Origin: a virus | Reading direction: 5' to 3' (one strand) | IMG/VR virus record: IMGVR_UViG_3300023179_000089 | Location: 1 to 64,000 of that record | Length of the DNA stretch: 64,000 bases | Shown: positions 8,657-16,511 of the stretch, in pieces | Position numbering within the stretch: position 1 is the stretch's first letter | Layout of the letters: every line of letters starts with the position of its first letter | Notes under the pieces: generated by a model | Databases searched by the model: none | The model's input: the letters and a program-made list of their open reading frames with translations, nothing else | Told to the model about the DNA's origin: nothing | Position numbers and translations under genes: made by a program

Positions 8657-8905
8657 ATGGCAGTAAGCAAAATCGTGCAAAATTTAAAGAAACGATTGTG
8701 GTTAGAGAGAATATCTCTTTGTTGCATGATGCTAGCAGTTTTTTTCAACCCAATGGGGTTCGACCTGGTCCAATATTGGTTGATAAAGAATACTGGAAGT
8801 ATTTGGCAAGCGAATTTGGTTTTGTATGCGTTGTCGGGTCTATGCTTTGGATTATCTATTTTATTTCGCAAATTATATAAACAATCTACCTCGAAATTTA
8901 TATGA
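8657..8905 (+). CDS. Small membrane protein, two helices
   Basis: I chose the ATG at 8657 (82 residues); a GTG one codon upstream is in frame. Two hydrophobic segments are visible, around ISLCCMMLAVFFNPMGF and ANLVLYALSGLCFGLSILF, with a GFDLVQYWLIKNTGS loop. The FNPxGFD form recurs in small phage membrane proteins of unknown role. The stop overlaps the next ATG by ATGA, which supports this frame over the competing frame from 8650. Confidence 0.6.
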   Translation: MAVSKIVQNLKKRLWLERISLCCMMLAVFFNPMGFDLVQYWLIKNTGSIWQANLVLYALSGLCFGLSILFRKLYKQSTSKFI

Positions 8906-9195
8906 AAAAATCTACATTAATTCAAATAATTCGAGAAGAAATTCAAAAAGAGTTACGTGAAGCATATGGAATGGAGTCTTTATACTACTCTGCTCCAAGC
9001 GGTTATGAACAGTTACCTAAAGGACGAGATGTTCGCATACAACATTTTACCAATTACGAAAAATGGAAAGTTATTGCAATGCAATTAGGGGCTGTTATTC
9101 AAGACCGCGGCGATGATTGGATTGCAGTAATGCCAAATCAAGATAAGCTCGGTACATTTTCCAAGCTTAATCGAATGGGCACACTTTCTATTTAA
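8902..9195 (+). CDS. Protein with capsid-targeting-like leader
   Basis: 97 residues. The N-terminus MKKSTLIQIIREEIQKELRE is followed by AYG, so LRE is a fitting (L/I)xE cleavage site at residues 18-20. The rest includes RDVRIQHFTNYEKWKVIAMQ and is not recognised. It is translationally coupled to the membrane protein upstream. Confidence 0.65.
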   Translation: MKKSTLIQIIREEIQKELREAYGMESLYYSAPSGYEQLPKGRDVRIQHFTNYEKWKVIAMQLGAVIQDRGDDWIAVMPNQDKLGTFSKLNRMGTLSI

Positions 9196-9200
9196 TCATA

Positions 9201-9359
9201 ATGGCAACAAAAAAGAAATTATCAGTAAAAGACACGCGCACTCAAAAAATAACTTTCGGAACGAAAAAGTCTCGTAAAGGCGTACATTCAAAATCAAAAA
9301 ATTCCAAATTAAAACAAAGTAAAAATTATCGAAAAAAATATCGCGGTCAAGGTAGATAA
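9201..9359 (+). CDS. Small basic protein, 52 aa
   Basis: ATG at 9201, TAA at 9357-9359. The product is extremely basic (MATKKKLSVKDTRTQK, then FGTKKSRKGVHSKSKNSK and ending KKYRGQGR). Short lysine/arginine proteins ending in YRGQGR recur in many phages and may bind nucleic acid, but no function is established. It follows the preceding gene by five bases. Confidence 0.65.
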   Translation: MATKKKLSVKDTRTQKITFGTKKSRKGVHSKSKNSKLKQSKNYRKKYRGQGR

Positions 9360-9360
9360 A

Positions 9361-9392
9361 TTTGGTACTTTCAATTTTAATTCTTATATTTA
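9361..9392 (+). promoter_or_regulatory. Bacteroidota-type promoter
   Basis: TTTG at 9361-9364, a 20-base spacer, TATATTTA at 9385-9392. It drives the membrane-protein genes from 9409. No palindromic operator is present. Confidence 0.6.
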
Positions 9393-9408
9393 AGAAAGAT
9401 TGAATCCA

Positions 9409-9681
9409 ATGTTATTAATTGCAGTGATACTTTTATCAATAATTACTGTTTTAACTTCGACTATGATAGTCGTTGCTTTCACACAAATTAAAAATTTACG
9501 TCAATCTCTGGATCGATTGCAAGAAACGCAGTCACTACATTCTAGAGAAATTTCAGGATTGATTCAACATGGTCAAAATGTCGCTGTTGGATTAAATGAT
9601 GTCATTTTATCTTTACAAAATAGAGATCGATTCATATTATCAAAAACTATGCTTAATCCAACTGTTATGGGCGAAGCTTAA
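9409..9681 (+). CDS. Small membrane protein, 90 aa
   Basis: Starts at ATG 9409; a TTG at 9400 is an alternative. One N-terminal transmembrane helix (LLIAVILLSIITVLTSTMIV) is followed by a helical, probably coiled-coil tail from residue 25. No family was recognised. It lies just ahead of another membrane coiled-coil protein. Confidence 0.6.
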   Translation: MLLIAVILLSIITVLTSTMIVVAFTQIKNLRQSLDRLQETQSLHSREISGLIQHGQNVAVGLNDVILSLQNRDRFILSKTMLNPTVMGEA

Positions 9682-9691
9682 TTTAACGACA

Positions 9692-10402
9692 ATGAAATTT
9701 AATACACTAAGCTCTTCATTTTTTATTTTTGCTGTAATATTAGTAGCAGCTGTAATAATACTTAAATTTTGGTCTGGACCAGTATCATACGTAAAAGATG
9801 CTGAATTTTACAATGCAATACGAAAGCAACAATTAGTTATCGACAGCTCAAAACGAAAAGTTGATAGTTTAAACAAAGTAGAATCAAATTTGCGAATTCA
9901 GTTAAACCAAATAAACACTAAACTACAAAAAGACAGCATAAAAATTTTAAACTTAAAACTTAAATTAAATGAAACACATTCTAACATCGACACTTTTAGT
10001 TCTCGCGACGTTGTTGACTATTTCATAAACGTTACGGCGCAAACTAAAGAAGACTCTATAACTTGCGTTCCTACATATCAACTCAAATCGGCAATTAAAG
10101 ATTTAGAATCATTCGACGTATGTAAAACTGAAAACGATTACTTAACTGAGCGAGTAACTACATTACAACATCAGGTTACACTCGCAACTTCAATAATAGA
10201 AGTAAAAGATTCAAAAGAGTCTGAGTTGAATTTGCAAATTCGATCATATGAAATTTCTCAGGATTTATTCACAAAGCGAGTAGACGAGTTAAACAAGCAA
10301 ATTCGTAAACTTCAATTAAAAAATAAAGCTCTAATTTTAGGATCTTCGACATTTGCGATTGCAGCTATTACATTATTTACCACGTCATTTTTAATAAAAT
10401 AG
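9692..10402 (+). CDS. Membrane-anchored coiled-coil protein
   Basis: 236 residues from the ATG at 9692. An N-terminal transmembrane helix (SSFFIFAVILVAAVIILKFW) is followed by about 180 residues of predicted coiled coil (KRKVDSLNKVESNLRIQLNQ), and a second hydrophobic segment lies at the extreme C-terminus (ILGSSTFAIAAITLF). The layout recalls spanin-like or other envelope-spanning phage proteins, but no lysis neighbour confirms this. In-frame starts upstream fall inside the preceding gene. Confidence 0.6.
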   Translation: MKFNTLSSSFFIFAVILVAAVIILKFWSGPVSYVKDAEFYNAIRKQQLVIDSSKRKVDSLNKVESNLRIQLNQINTKLQKDSIKILNLKLKLNETHSNIDTFSSRDVVDYFINVTAQTKEDSITCVPTYQLKSAIKDLESFDVCKTENDYLTERVTTLQHQVTLATSIIEVKDSKESELNLQIRSYEISQDLFTKRVDELNKQIRKLQLKNKALILGSSTFAIAAITLFTTSFLIK

Positions 10403-10415
10403 TAAATTAACTGAA

Positions 10416-11015
10416 ATGAATTTAACTTTTACAGAAACATTCGCAAAGTCCTTGAAAAAAGTATATTGGCAAAATACTTGGTTATATAAGGTATATTCTT
10501 TTTTGAGATATGACTTACCTAGATTTTTTAAAAACATTTGGAAATTCAGAAAAGCTCTTTACAACCACTATTGGTTTGATCATCACGGAACTCTTATGTT
10601 TATAGAGATAGGTCTTACGGATATTGCCGACAACGTCGAAAAATATGGTATTGAAGTGGATAGTTCTAGATTGAAAAAAGTTGAAAAAATGCGTAGAGCA
10701 GCACAACTCATCAAGAATTACAATGAAGATTTATACATTGAAATGGCCGAAGCTGAGTTAGGAGAAATTATACTTCGTGGGTTTAAATTTGTTCCATTTG
10801 AAGACAAAAAAGATTTGTTTGAATGGGTTGATGATTTATCGAGTGAAGAAAAAGAACATAACAATAAAGTATATGCTCGAGCTAGAGAAGTTGGAGAGCA
10901 AGAGTGGAAAGAATTGTTTTCTATTTTAGAAGGTCAAGACTATACTAAATTTGATAAAGACAAAGACTTTGATGAACAGTTTGATGGTTCAGGTCTTCGT
11001 GGATGGTGGGATTAA
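10416..11015 (+). CDS. Conserved phage hypothetical protein
   Basis: 199 residues. The N-terminal YDLPRFFKNIWKFRKALYNH, then YWFDHHGTLMFIEIGLTD and RLKKVEKMRRAAQLI, resembles a hypothetical protein seen in many phages; I know no function for it. Acidic C-terminus (KDKDFDEQFDGSG). No membrane segments. Confidence 0.6.
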   Translation: MNLTFTETFAKSLKKVYWQNTWLYKVYSFLRYDLPRFFKNIWKFRKALYNHYWFDHHGTLMFIEIGLTDIADNVEKYGIEVDSSRLKKVEKMRRAAQLIKNYNEDLYIEMAEAELGEIILRGFKFVPFEDKKDLFEWVDDLSSEEKEHNNKVYARAREVGEQEWKELFSILEGQDYTKFDKDKDFDEQFDGSGLRGWWD

Positions 11016-11026
11016 ATATTAACAAA

Positions 11027-11314
11027 ATGATAAAATGGATATATAAACCTTCAGGAGCATGTCCAGTGCAAGCCGAAGGTTATTTTTTAGGACATTACTT
11101 TTACTTTAGAAGTAGATGGTCGGTAGCAAGAATAGAATTTGCTAAAACTGAAGAATGTTGGAAGAAAGACAATTTAACAGCTAGTTTTGACTTATATCAT
11201 ACCAAAGATACATTTGCTGCTGGTTGGTTAAGTGAAAGATTTTGTACTAAATTAATTTATAAAGGCTGTTTAAAGTTTTCTTGGTTTATTTTAAAAAGAT
11301 TGGTGATTAAATAG
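11027..11314 (+). CDS. Conserved hypothetical protein, 95 aa
   Basis: The likely start is the ATG at 11027, because the ATG at 11003 lies inside the preceding gene. The product (MIKWIYKPSGACPVQAEG, then GHYFYFRSRWSVARIEFAK) has four cysteines and no membrane segment. Function unknown. A terminator follows. Confidence 0.6.
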   Translation: MIKWIYKPSGACPVQAEGYFLGHYFYFRSRWSVARIEFAKTEECWKKDNLTASFDLYHTKDTFAAGWLSERFCTKLIYKGCLKFSWFILKRLVIK

Positions 11315-11332
11315 TCATCTAGTATTACTCGT

Positions 11333-11358
11333 AAAAAGCCTCATTCAGAGGCTTTTCT
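11333..11358 (+). terminator. Rho-independent terminator
   Basis: Perfect stem AAAAGCCTC (11334-11342) with GAGGCTTTT (11348-11356) around a five-base loop. It ends the operon before the histidine kinase. Confidence 0.75.
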
Positions 11359-11367
11359 ACTGTTAAA

Positions 11368-11375
11368 ATATTTAT
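11368..11375 (+). promoter_or_regulatory. Candidate late promoter motif
   Basis: ATATTTAT 42 bases upstream of the histidine kinase start, between it and the terminator. Confidence 0.3.
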
Positions 11376-11416
11376 ATCAAAGGTTTCGTACCATTTAACG
11401 TATAATTGTTGTATGT

Positions 11417-13084
11417 ATGAATTCCTTCGATCCAAAAATTTCAGATCTTAACCAAAAAATTTCAGATCTTAACCAAAATATGTTAATACAACATGATTTA
11501 GATCATATACAAGACCTCAAATACATTCAATCGCTAAATCAAGTTTTAGTAGAGCAATCGCGCAATAATTTATTTTTTCAAGGAAAAGTTTCAGAAGGAG
11601 CAAAAGTTTTAACCAAACAAGTTGCTAATATTGTCAATACCGACAGATGTTCTTTTTGGTTATTTAACTTAGATAGAACGTCGATAAAATGCGAACAATT
11701 GTATATTAAAGCTGACAACGAATGGTATCAAGGCTTTGAGTTGTACAAAAAAGATTATGAACCGTATTTTAATGCATTAAATGAAAATCCAATCATAGTA
11801 GCTGATATTGTAGAAACGCATTACGCCACGTCTTGTTTTACAGAATCATATCTTAATTTGTATGGAATTAAATCAATGCTTGACGTTCCAATTTTCTATC
11901 AAGCAAATTTAATTGGCGTTATTTGTGTAGAAAGTTTGACATATAGAAAGTGGAGCAGCTTTGAAATTGACTTTTTACAAATTTTATCTTCGTTTTTTTC
12001 ATTTGCATATTCAGTTAAAGAACAAACTAAAGAATGGAAATATGGATTTTTTGATCAGGTTAAAAAAATAAATGAATTTGAAAAATTTGCAGATGAGTCG
12101 ACAATTATTACCAAAGCAGATGCCAATGGTAAAATTACTTACGTTAACCGAAAGTTTACGGAAGTTTCAGAATATGAACTAGACGAAGTAGTTGGAAAAG
12201 ATCATAACATTGTTAATTCCGGAATACATCCAAAAGAGCTATGGACTGATATGTATAAAACAGTTATAAAAGAAAGAAAAATTTGGAATTCAATCATTAC
12301 TAATAAAACAAAAAGTGGTAAGTTGTATTATGTAGATACGTTTATCAAAGCTGAATTTGAAAATGAACAATTAACTGGGTTTATTTCCATGCGCCAAGAC
12401 GTAACTAAAATTTACGAAACGTTAAATGCTATTGATGAAAAGAATGTATATTTAGAACACGCAGCTAAAATACTTCGTCATGATATGCATTCCGGAATAA
12501 ATACATACATTCCTAGAGGGTTTTCTTCTTTAGAGCGAAGACTGACTCCTGAGGTAATAGAACAACTCAAAATAGAGTCTCCGTTAAAAATGATTCGAGA
12601 AGGATTGAAGCATACACAAAAAGTTTATAAAGGTGTGTATGAGTTTACTAATTTAGTGAAACCAGATTCTAAATTAACTAAAATAAATGTTGATTTAAAA
12701 GAAATTTTAACAAGTTATTTACGCTCTACTTCATACTCAAGCCAAGTAATAATAGATACACTCGGCCGTGCGGATGTAAATGAATCATTATTTTGTACTG
12801 CCGTTGATAATTTAATTCGAAATGGTTTGAAATATAATGATTCTGAAACTAAATTTGTTCGTATATTTATAGATGAAGATGTACTCTGTATACAAGACAA
12901 CGGTCGAGGTATGACACAAATGGAATTTGAGAAGTTATCTCAGCCGTATGTAAGAAAAGAAAATCAAAAAGAAACGGGATCAGGATTAGGATTAAATATT
13001 TGCATCGCAATTTTAAAAGAGCATGGATTTTCTATATCCTGTGAACGTCTTAATAATGGAACTAAAATAAAAATAAAAATTTAA
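11417..13084 (+). CDS. Sensor histidine kinase with GAF and PAS domains
   Basis: 555 residues with no transmembrane segment, so cytosolic. An N-terminal helix begins with a duplicated KISDLNQ heptad from a 21-base tandem repeat. A GAF domain spans about 55-200 and a PAS domain about 225-335 (ADANGKITYVNRKFTEVSEY). The phospho-acceptor His355 is in ILRHDMHSG. The ATPase has an N-box DNLIRNGLKYND at 464-475, DNGRGM at 494-499 and GSGLGL at 521-526. All kinase boxes are intact, so it should autophosphorylate. A receiver protein lies 12 bases downstream. The signal sensed is unknown. Confidence 0.9.
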   Translation: MNSFDPKISDLNQKISDLNQNMLIQHDLDHIQDLKYIQSLNQVLVEQSRNNLFFQGKVSEGAKVLTKQVANIVNTDRCSFWLFNLDRTSIKCEQLYIKADNEWYQGFELYKKDYEPYFNALNENPIIVADIVETHYATSCFTESYLNLYGIKSMLDVPIFYQANLIGVICVESLTYRKWSSFEIDFLQILSSFFSFAYSVKEQTKEWKYGFFDQVKKINEFEKFADESTIITKADANGKITYVNRKFTEVSEYELDEVVGKDHNIVNSGIHPKELWTDMYKTVIKERKIWNSIITNKTKSGKLYYVDTFIKAEFENEQLTGFISMRQDVTKIYETLNAIDEKNVYLEHAAKILRHDMHSGINTYIPRGFSSLERRLTPEVIEQLKIESPLKMIREGLKHTQKVYKGVYEFTNLVKPDSKLTKINVDLKEILTSYLRSTSYSSQVIIDTLGRADVNESLFCTAVDNLIRNGLKYNDSETKFVRIFIDEDVLCIQDNGRGMTQMEFEKLSQPYVRKENQKETGSGLGLNICIAILKEHGFSISCERLNNGTKIKIKI

Positions 13085-13096
13085 AAAAAAACAAAA

Positions 13097-13534
13097 ATGA
13101 TAAACTCGCTTATGTTAGTAGACGATGAAGATTTATTTCATCTAGTGTTTGAAGATGCATGCTCACTTTTAGATATCAGCTTATCGCTGAAATCGCTAAA
13201 TAGTGCAGACGAAGCTGAAAAGTTATTTAAAAAATGGTTTCATGAAGGGGATACTAAGCATAGACCAGAATGCGTGTTTGTCGACTTAAATATCATTGGG
13301 TCATCTTTTGATGGTATTGAATTGATAAGAAAAATTAATTTTGAGTATGGCAATCATGTAATTATCGGAATAATTTCTTCATCGAATGAACCGGCAGAAC
13401 AAACTAAAGCTTTACAAGCCGGGGCGCAGTTTTGGATTATAAAATCAGATGACATTGAACCAAGACTTGAAGATTTCAAAAAAGACTATGAAAATTACAA
13501 AAATAGAACAGCGCCATTTAAAGTTTATAAATAA
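13097..13534 (+). CDS. Stand-alone response regulator receiver domain
   Basis: 145 residues, a single REC domain without an output domain. Acidic pocket D9/D10, phospho-acceptor Asp63 in VFVDLN, Ser94 in IISSS and Lys116 in WIIKSDD are all in place. It is almost certainly the partner of the kinase upstream. Without an output domain it should act through protein contact, perhaps on the coiled-coil membrane protein whose ATG overlaps its stop. Confidence 0.85.
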   Translation: MINSLMLVDDEDLFHLVFEDACSLLDISLSLKSLNSADEAEKLFKKWFHEGDTKHRPECVFVDLNIIGSSFDGIELIRKINFEYGNHVIIGIISSSNEPAEQTKALQAGAQFWIIKSDDIEPRLEDFKKDYENYKNRTAPFKVYK

Positions 13535-14214
13535 TGTTACGAATACATGATAAATTAAAAAAAGAGTTAATCGCTTTACTCGATGAAAAAAATATTGCTT
13601 TAGAAGGTAATATTGTAAAAATGATCGATGCAGAGGATGACAAAGACTTTCAAGATTATATTGCAATTTGTTTAGAAAAGGATCGAGAATCTAGAAAAAA
13701 GCGTCTTGATATAACAAGACAGGTGCAAATTCAAAATAAAGAGCTAACAGCTCTTAACGAGCAAAACACCAAAATAATGCAGGAGTTGCAGCAAACTCTT
13801 GAAGATATGGAAACTTCAAAAACTCATATCGAATTACAAAACAGAGAGCTTATTGCGTGGAAGCAAGACAACGAGCGAATGTCAATAGAATTGAGAGATG
13901 AAATGATAAAGTCTGAAACTGCGAGAATAGAGGCTGAAAATGCTAAAAAAGCAGCAGAATCTGACTTAGATCTACTTCAAAAGAAAACTCAAACTGAATT
14001 AATTGGTAAAATAGTTACGATTGCTCTTTATGTAATAATCGGGGTTGGAATTTCTACGACCTTAATGTATGTATTTTCCATGATAACAAATAAAGATACT
14101 CAAATGATAGGATCTACATGGTCTAATATGTTTGGAATACTATTAACAAACGCATTTAGTATTATAGGAACAATAATGGGTGTTAAATATGCATCTGAAA
14201 AAAAGGAAGAGTAG
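13534..14214 (+). CDS. Coiled-coil protein with C-terminal membrane hairpin
   Basis: 226 residues. The start overlaps the receiver stop by one base (TAATG). Residues 60-155 are a long charged coiled coil, followed by two transmembrane helices (IVTIALYVIIGVGISTTLMY and an SNMFGILLTNAFSIIGTIMG segment). No known domain. Coupling to the two-component genes suggests it is the effector or membrane anchor of the signalling unit; this is inference. Confidence 0.65.
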   Translation: MLRIHDKLKKELIALLDEKNIALEGNIVKMIDAEDDKDFQDYIAICLEKDRESRKKRLDITRQVQIQNKELTALNEQNTKIMQELQQTLEDMETSKTHIELQNRELIAWKQDNERMSIELRDEMIKSETARIEAENAKKAAESDLDLLQKKTQTELIGKIVTIALYVIIGVGISTTLMYVFSMITNKDTQMIGSTWSNMFGILLTNAFSIIGTIMGVKYASEKKEE

Positions 14215-14215
14215 A

Positions 14216-14225
14216 ATATTTATAT
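14216..14225 (+). promoter_or_regulatory. Candidate late promoter motif
   Basis: ATATTTATAT spans the gap after the coiled-coil gene and ends about 11 bases before the ATG at 14236. Confidence 0.4.
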
Positions 14226-14235
14226 TAAATAAATT

Positions 14236-14520
14236 ATGAGTCAAAAGTACTTTTTCGGGTGGTCAAACTTAAAATGGGGCATAAAAGAACTTATTAATAT
14301 TTACAGCAATAAAGACTCGTACTTTTCAAAAAAGCGAATTGAATCAGGTGCTGCATTTGCAATAGCTCAGTTTGGAATGATTGCATATTTTATAACTCAC
14401 TTACATACACTAAACGTTTCCGATGTATTGCTTTGGTCAGCTGCTGAATTTGCAATTGCCGGATATGTAGTATCACAAATTCAAAAAGAAAAACAACAAA
14501 ATGAAACTTCAGGAACTTAA
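14236..14520 (+). CDS. Small membrane protein (phage-conserved, holin-like topology)
   Basis: 94 residues. YFFGWSNLKWGIKELINIYS and FSKKRIESGAAFAIAQFGMI are typical of a membrane protein seen in T4-like marine phages. Two transmembrane helices (about 38-58 and 65-82) and a charged C-terminus give a holin-like layout, but lysis function is not shown. Its end overlaps the next gene by 20 bases. Confidence 0.6.
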   Translation: MSQKYFFGWSNLKWGIKELINIYSNKDSYFSKKRIESGAAFAIAQFGMIAYFITHLHTLNVSDVLLWSAAEFAIAGYVVSQIQKEKQQNETSGT

Positions 14521-14842
14521 ACAAATCATACGAAAAGAGATATTAAGTGTAATAAACGAAGCTCCTCAAGAATTCGGAGCGTTTCGTCGATTAGTAATTA
14601 CTACTTCCCAACCTGATGCAGTAAAAAAAGAAATCGATCGTTTTATGAAACAGCCTAACATCAAAGCTGATTATAAAATGAATAAATTTACTGTAAAAGA
14701 TGGTGCAAAAGCTGGAGTAATCGTAGTAGATATGGAAGGACAATCTGCTACAGGATTAAGTTTAAAGATGCAAGATGCTATTAAACGTGTCGACCGTAAT
14801 GCAGATGTCAAGGAGCGTAAAGAAATTAAATTAACTAAATAA
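14501..14842 (+). CDS. Protein with capsid-targeting-like leader
   Basis: 113 residues. The leader MKLQELKQIIRKEILSVINE is followed by AP, so INE is a good (L/I)xE cleavage site at residues 18-20. The remainder (FRRLVITTSQPDAVKKEIDR, then KAGVIVVDMEG) is a small alpha/beta protein that is not recognised. A terminator follows 20 bases after its stop. Confidence 0.65.
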   Translation: MKLQELKQIIRKEILSVINEAPQEFGAFRRLVITTSQPDAVKKEIDRFMKQPNIKADYKMNKFTVKDGAKAGVIVVDMEGQSATGLSLKMQDAIKRVDRNADVKERKEIKLTK

Positions 14843-14863
14843 TTCTTACATAATCTATAAAAA

Positions 14864-14887
14864 GAAGCCCGTAGTACGGGCTTTTTT
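14864..14887 (+). terminator. Rho-independent terminator
   Basis: AGCCCGT (14866-14872) pairs with ACGGGCT (14876-14882), followed by a T run. It ends the two-component operon. Confidence 0.75.
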
Positions 14888-14920
14888 CATGTGCAAATAA
14901 TTATTTAAAATAGGTTTATA

Positions 14921-15646
14921 ATGAAAGGAAATAAATCTGGAAAAGGCGTATTCGGTCAATATAAAGGATACCAACTAATGGAAAGCCAGATTCGTTATGC
15001 GATGAGCAATACTACTTCAAATGCAGAAGCGGCAAAATGGCTACATGTATCATTTTCTACATGGAAGAAATATGCAAAACGATATATCGACTCGGAAACG
15101 GGTAAAACGCTATTTCAGCTACACAAAGAGACTGGGTTTGCACAAAGATTAGTGCTACCAAAAACAAAATACAGAAGAAAAGCTTCTTCGCCATGGGCAT
15201 TTCAGCCTCTTCCAATGGCCGACATCTTTGCAAACAAACATTTAAGATACTGTATTAGTCGATTCAAAGATCGTTTAGTAAAAGAAGGGTGGAAGGAAGA
15301 GCGATGCGAAATATGCGGATATCAAGATCGAAGAGTTTCAGATTATGAAGTACCGCTGCGAATTAATTGGCTCGACGATAATAAACGTAATTATTCTTTG
15401 GAAAATATTCAGTTAATCTGCCACAACTGTTATTTCATACATGTAGGAAACTTAAACGGCGGTAAATCAAAACAATTTAAAATTGACGAAGTTACCGGTG
15501 AAGTAGTACCTGCAGTTCCAGATCGAAAAACAATACGAGACCAAACTGTACCTCTCGGTCCTTATTTCAAACCTAGAACTTATGGTCAGCCTCTGCCGGA
15601 GTCTCTGGTGAAGAATCTAAAGTCAGATCCGAACCAAGATCATTAA
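14921..15646 (+). CDS. HNH-like zinc-finger protein with N-terminal HTH-like region
   Basis: 241 residues. Residues 20-60 (MESQIRYAMSNTTSNAEAAK, then WLHVSFSTWKKYAKRY) look like a helix-turn-helix. CEICGYQ and LICHNCYF form a CxxC/CxxC zinc site around WLDDNKRNYSLENIQ, which is laid out like an HNH core, but the catalytic histidines are missing or replaced. It may be a DNA-binding relic of a homing nuclease adapted to a phage regulatory role. Its 3' end overlaps a minus-strand gene. Confidence 0.6.
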   Translation: MKGNKSGKGVFGQYKGYQLMESQIRYAMSNTTSNAEAAKWLHVSFSTWKKYAKRYIDSETGKTLFQLHKETGFAQRLVLPKTKYRRKASSPWAFQPLPMADIFANKHLRYCISRFKDRLVKEGWKEERCEICGYQDRRVSDYEVPLRINWLDDNKRNYSLENIQLICHNCYFIHVGNLNGGKSKQFKIDEVTGEVVPAVPDRKTIRDQTVPLGPYFKPRTYGQPLPESLVKNLKSDPNQDH

Positions 15647-15749
15647 TCTTTGTCATCAGCCATTGTTGGTATTCATAATCAGAATCAATATACGATTCTA
15701 CATACACTTCTTCATCAGAAGCCGCTAATTGTCTTTTAATTAAACTCAT
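15573..15749 (-). CDS. Small acidic protein on the minus strand, convergent with the HNH-like gene
   Basis: Reading on the minus strand from ATG at 15749 to TAG at 15573-15575 gives 58 residues (MSLIKRQLAASDEEVYVESY, then IDSDYEYQQWLMTKIND). It is acidic and compact, with no known family. Support comes from a perfect TTTG-N20-TACATTTA promoter immediately upstream on the same strand. Its last 74 bases lie opposite the 3' end of the HNH-like gene. It is the only convincing minus-strand gene in the window. Confidence 0.55.
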   Translation of the reverse strand: MSLIKRQLAASDEEVYVESYIDSDYEYQQWLMTKINDLGSDLTLDSSPETPAEADHKF

Positions 15750-15752
15750 ACT

Positions 15753-15784
15753 TAAATGTAAGTAATTCTTTTGTAATTTACAAA
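15753..15784 (-). promoter_or_regulatory. Minus-strand Bacteroidota-type promoter
   Basis: On the minus strand TTTG (15784-15781), a 20-base spacer, TACATTTA (15760-15753), four bases before the ATG. It is divergent from the operator-promoter that starts at 15821. Confidence 0.55.
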
Positions 15785-15820
15785 TTTATTTTGAATATTT
15801 TAATCAATTGATTATTAATC

Positions 15821-15898
15821 GATTACGCAACTAATTGATAATTAATGTATTAAAATTGCCAAAAAATTTGGTGCGTGTAGATGAATTACTTATTTTTA
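15821..15898 (+). promoter_or_regulatory. Operator-promoter element 1
   Basis: A degenerate upstream element GATTACGCAACT (15821-15832), TTTG at 15867-15870, N20, TATTTTTA at 15891-15898, then TGTATAGTAATTAATTA. The upstream element keeps the same spacing to TTTG as in the perfect copies. It drives the small-gene operon from 15920. Confidence 0.7.
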
Positions 15899-15919
15899 TG
15901 TATAGTAATTAATTAATCA

Positions 15920-16210
15920 ATGAAAGAAAGTACCCAAAACCAGGCAATGACAAATTTAGTTTACAATGCAGTTGAATGTTTTATTTCAAGTGCGTATTTA
16001 TATGAACGTCGTGACACGGAATTTGAGATAGATCAAAGATGGCATAATGCATACGCTGCTGAATGTGAATTGTATGCGCATTTACGTGCGATGTCTGAAT
16101 CGGAAAAAGAAACTTATACTAAGTTTGTTAATTGGCTTGAATACAGTCAATTGTATAAATCGGATTTGACAGTAAACAAACTTTATTCCGTATTTAAATC
16201 TATTAAATAA
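15920..16210 (+). CDS. Hypothetical protein, 96 aa
   Basis: First gene after operator-promoter 1. A helical soluble protein (LVYNAVECFISSAYLYERRD) with no recognised domain. It is probably an early accessory or takeover-type gene because of its promoter class; no function can be assigned. Confidence 0.6.
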   Translation: MKESTQNQAMTNLVYNAVECFISSAYLYERRDTEFEIDQRWHNAYAAECELYAHLRAMSESEKETYTKFVNWLEYSQLYKSDLTVNKLYSVFKSIK

Positions 16211-16225
16211 TAAAACCGATTCGAA

Positions 16226-16438
16226 ATGACAACAGTAGATAAAAAATCCAACAAAATACCTCAAGGAGCATTTTCAGAAATGATGTCTGCTTTTGTTTAT
16301 TTTGACAAAGTAGATGAAGGATGCGGGTACGATAGATTAAATGCTAAAATGCGAATAATACAAATGAATTATGACCTAACCGATAATGAGTTAGGTATAG
16401 TCGAAAAATGGGCTTATGAAAAGTATTACAAAAACTAG
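16226..16438 (+). CDS. Hypothetical protein, 70 aa
   Basis: Second gene of the same operon, 15 bases downstream. Contains GAFSEMMSAFVYFDKVDEGC and ends WAYEKYYKN. Soluble; not recognised. Confidence 0.55.
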   Translation: MTTVDKKSNKIPQGAFSEMMSAFVYFDKVDEGCGYDRLNAKMRIIQMNYDLTDNELGIVEKWAYEKYYKN

Positions 16439-16511
16439 AGCTGGAAACGCAAAAGAGCAAATTATCAATTTAAAGGCAAAAGTAAATAATAAAACCGAGA
16501 TAAAATCATGA
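16416..16511 (+). CDS. Very small lysine-rich ORF, 31 aa
   Basis: ATG at 16416 inside the end of the preceding gene, TGA at 16509-16511 overlapping the next ATG (ATGA). The product begins MKSITKTRAGNAKEQI. The overlaps on both sides and the filled gap suggest a coupled small gene, but it could be chance. Confidence 0.4.
   Translation: MKSITKTRAGNAKEQIINLKAKVNNKTEIKS

Noticed and set aside
8650-8880. 76-codon frame overlapping the membrane protein gene
   Set aside because: The alternative frame from 8657 gives a typical two-helix membrane protein and an ATGA overlap with the next gene; this one does not.
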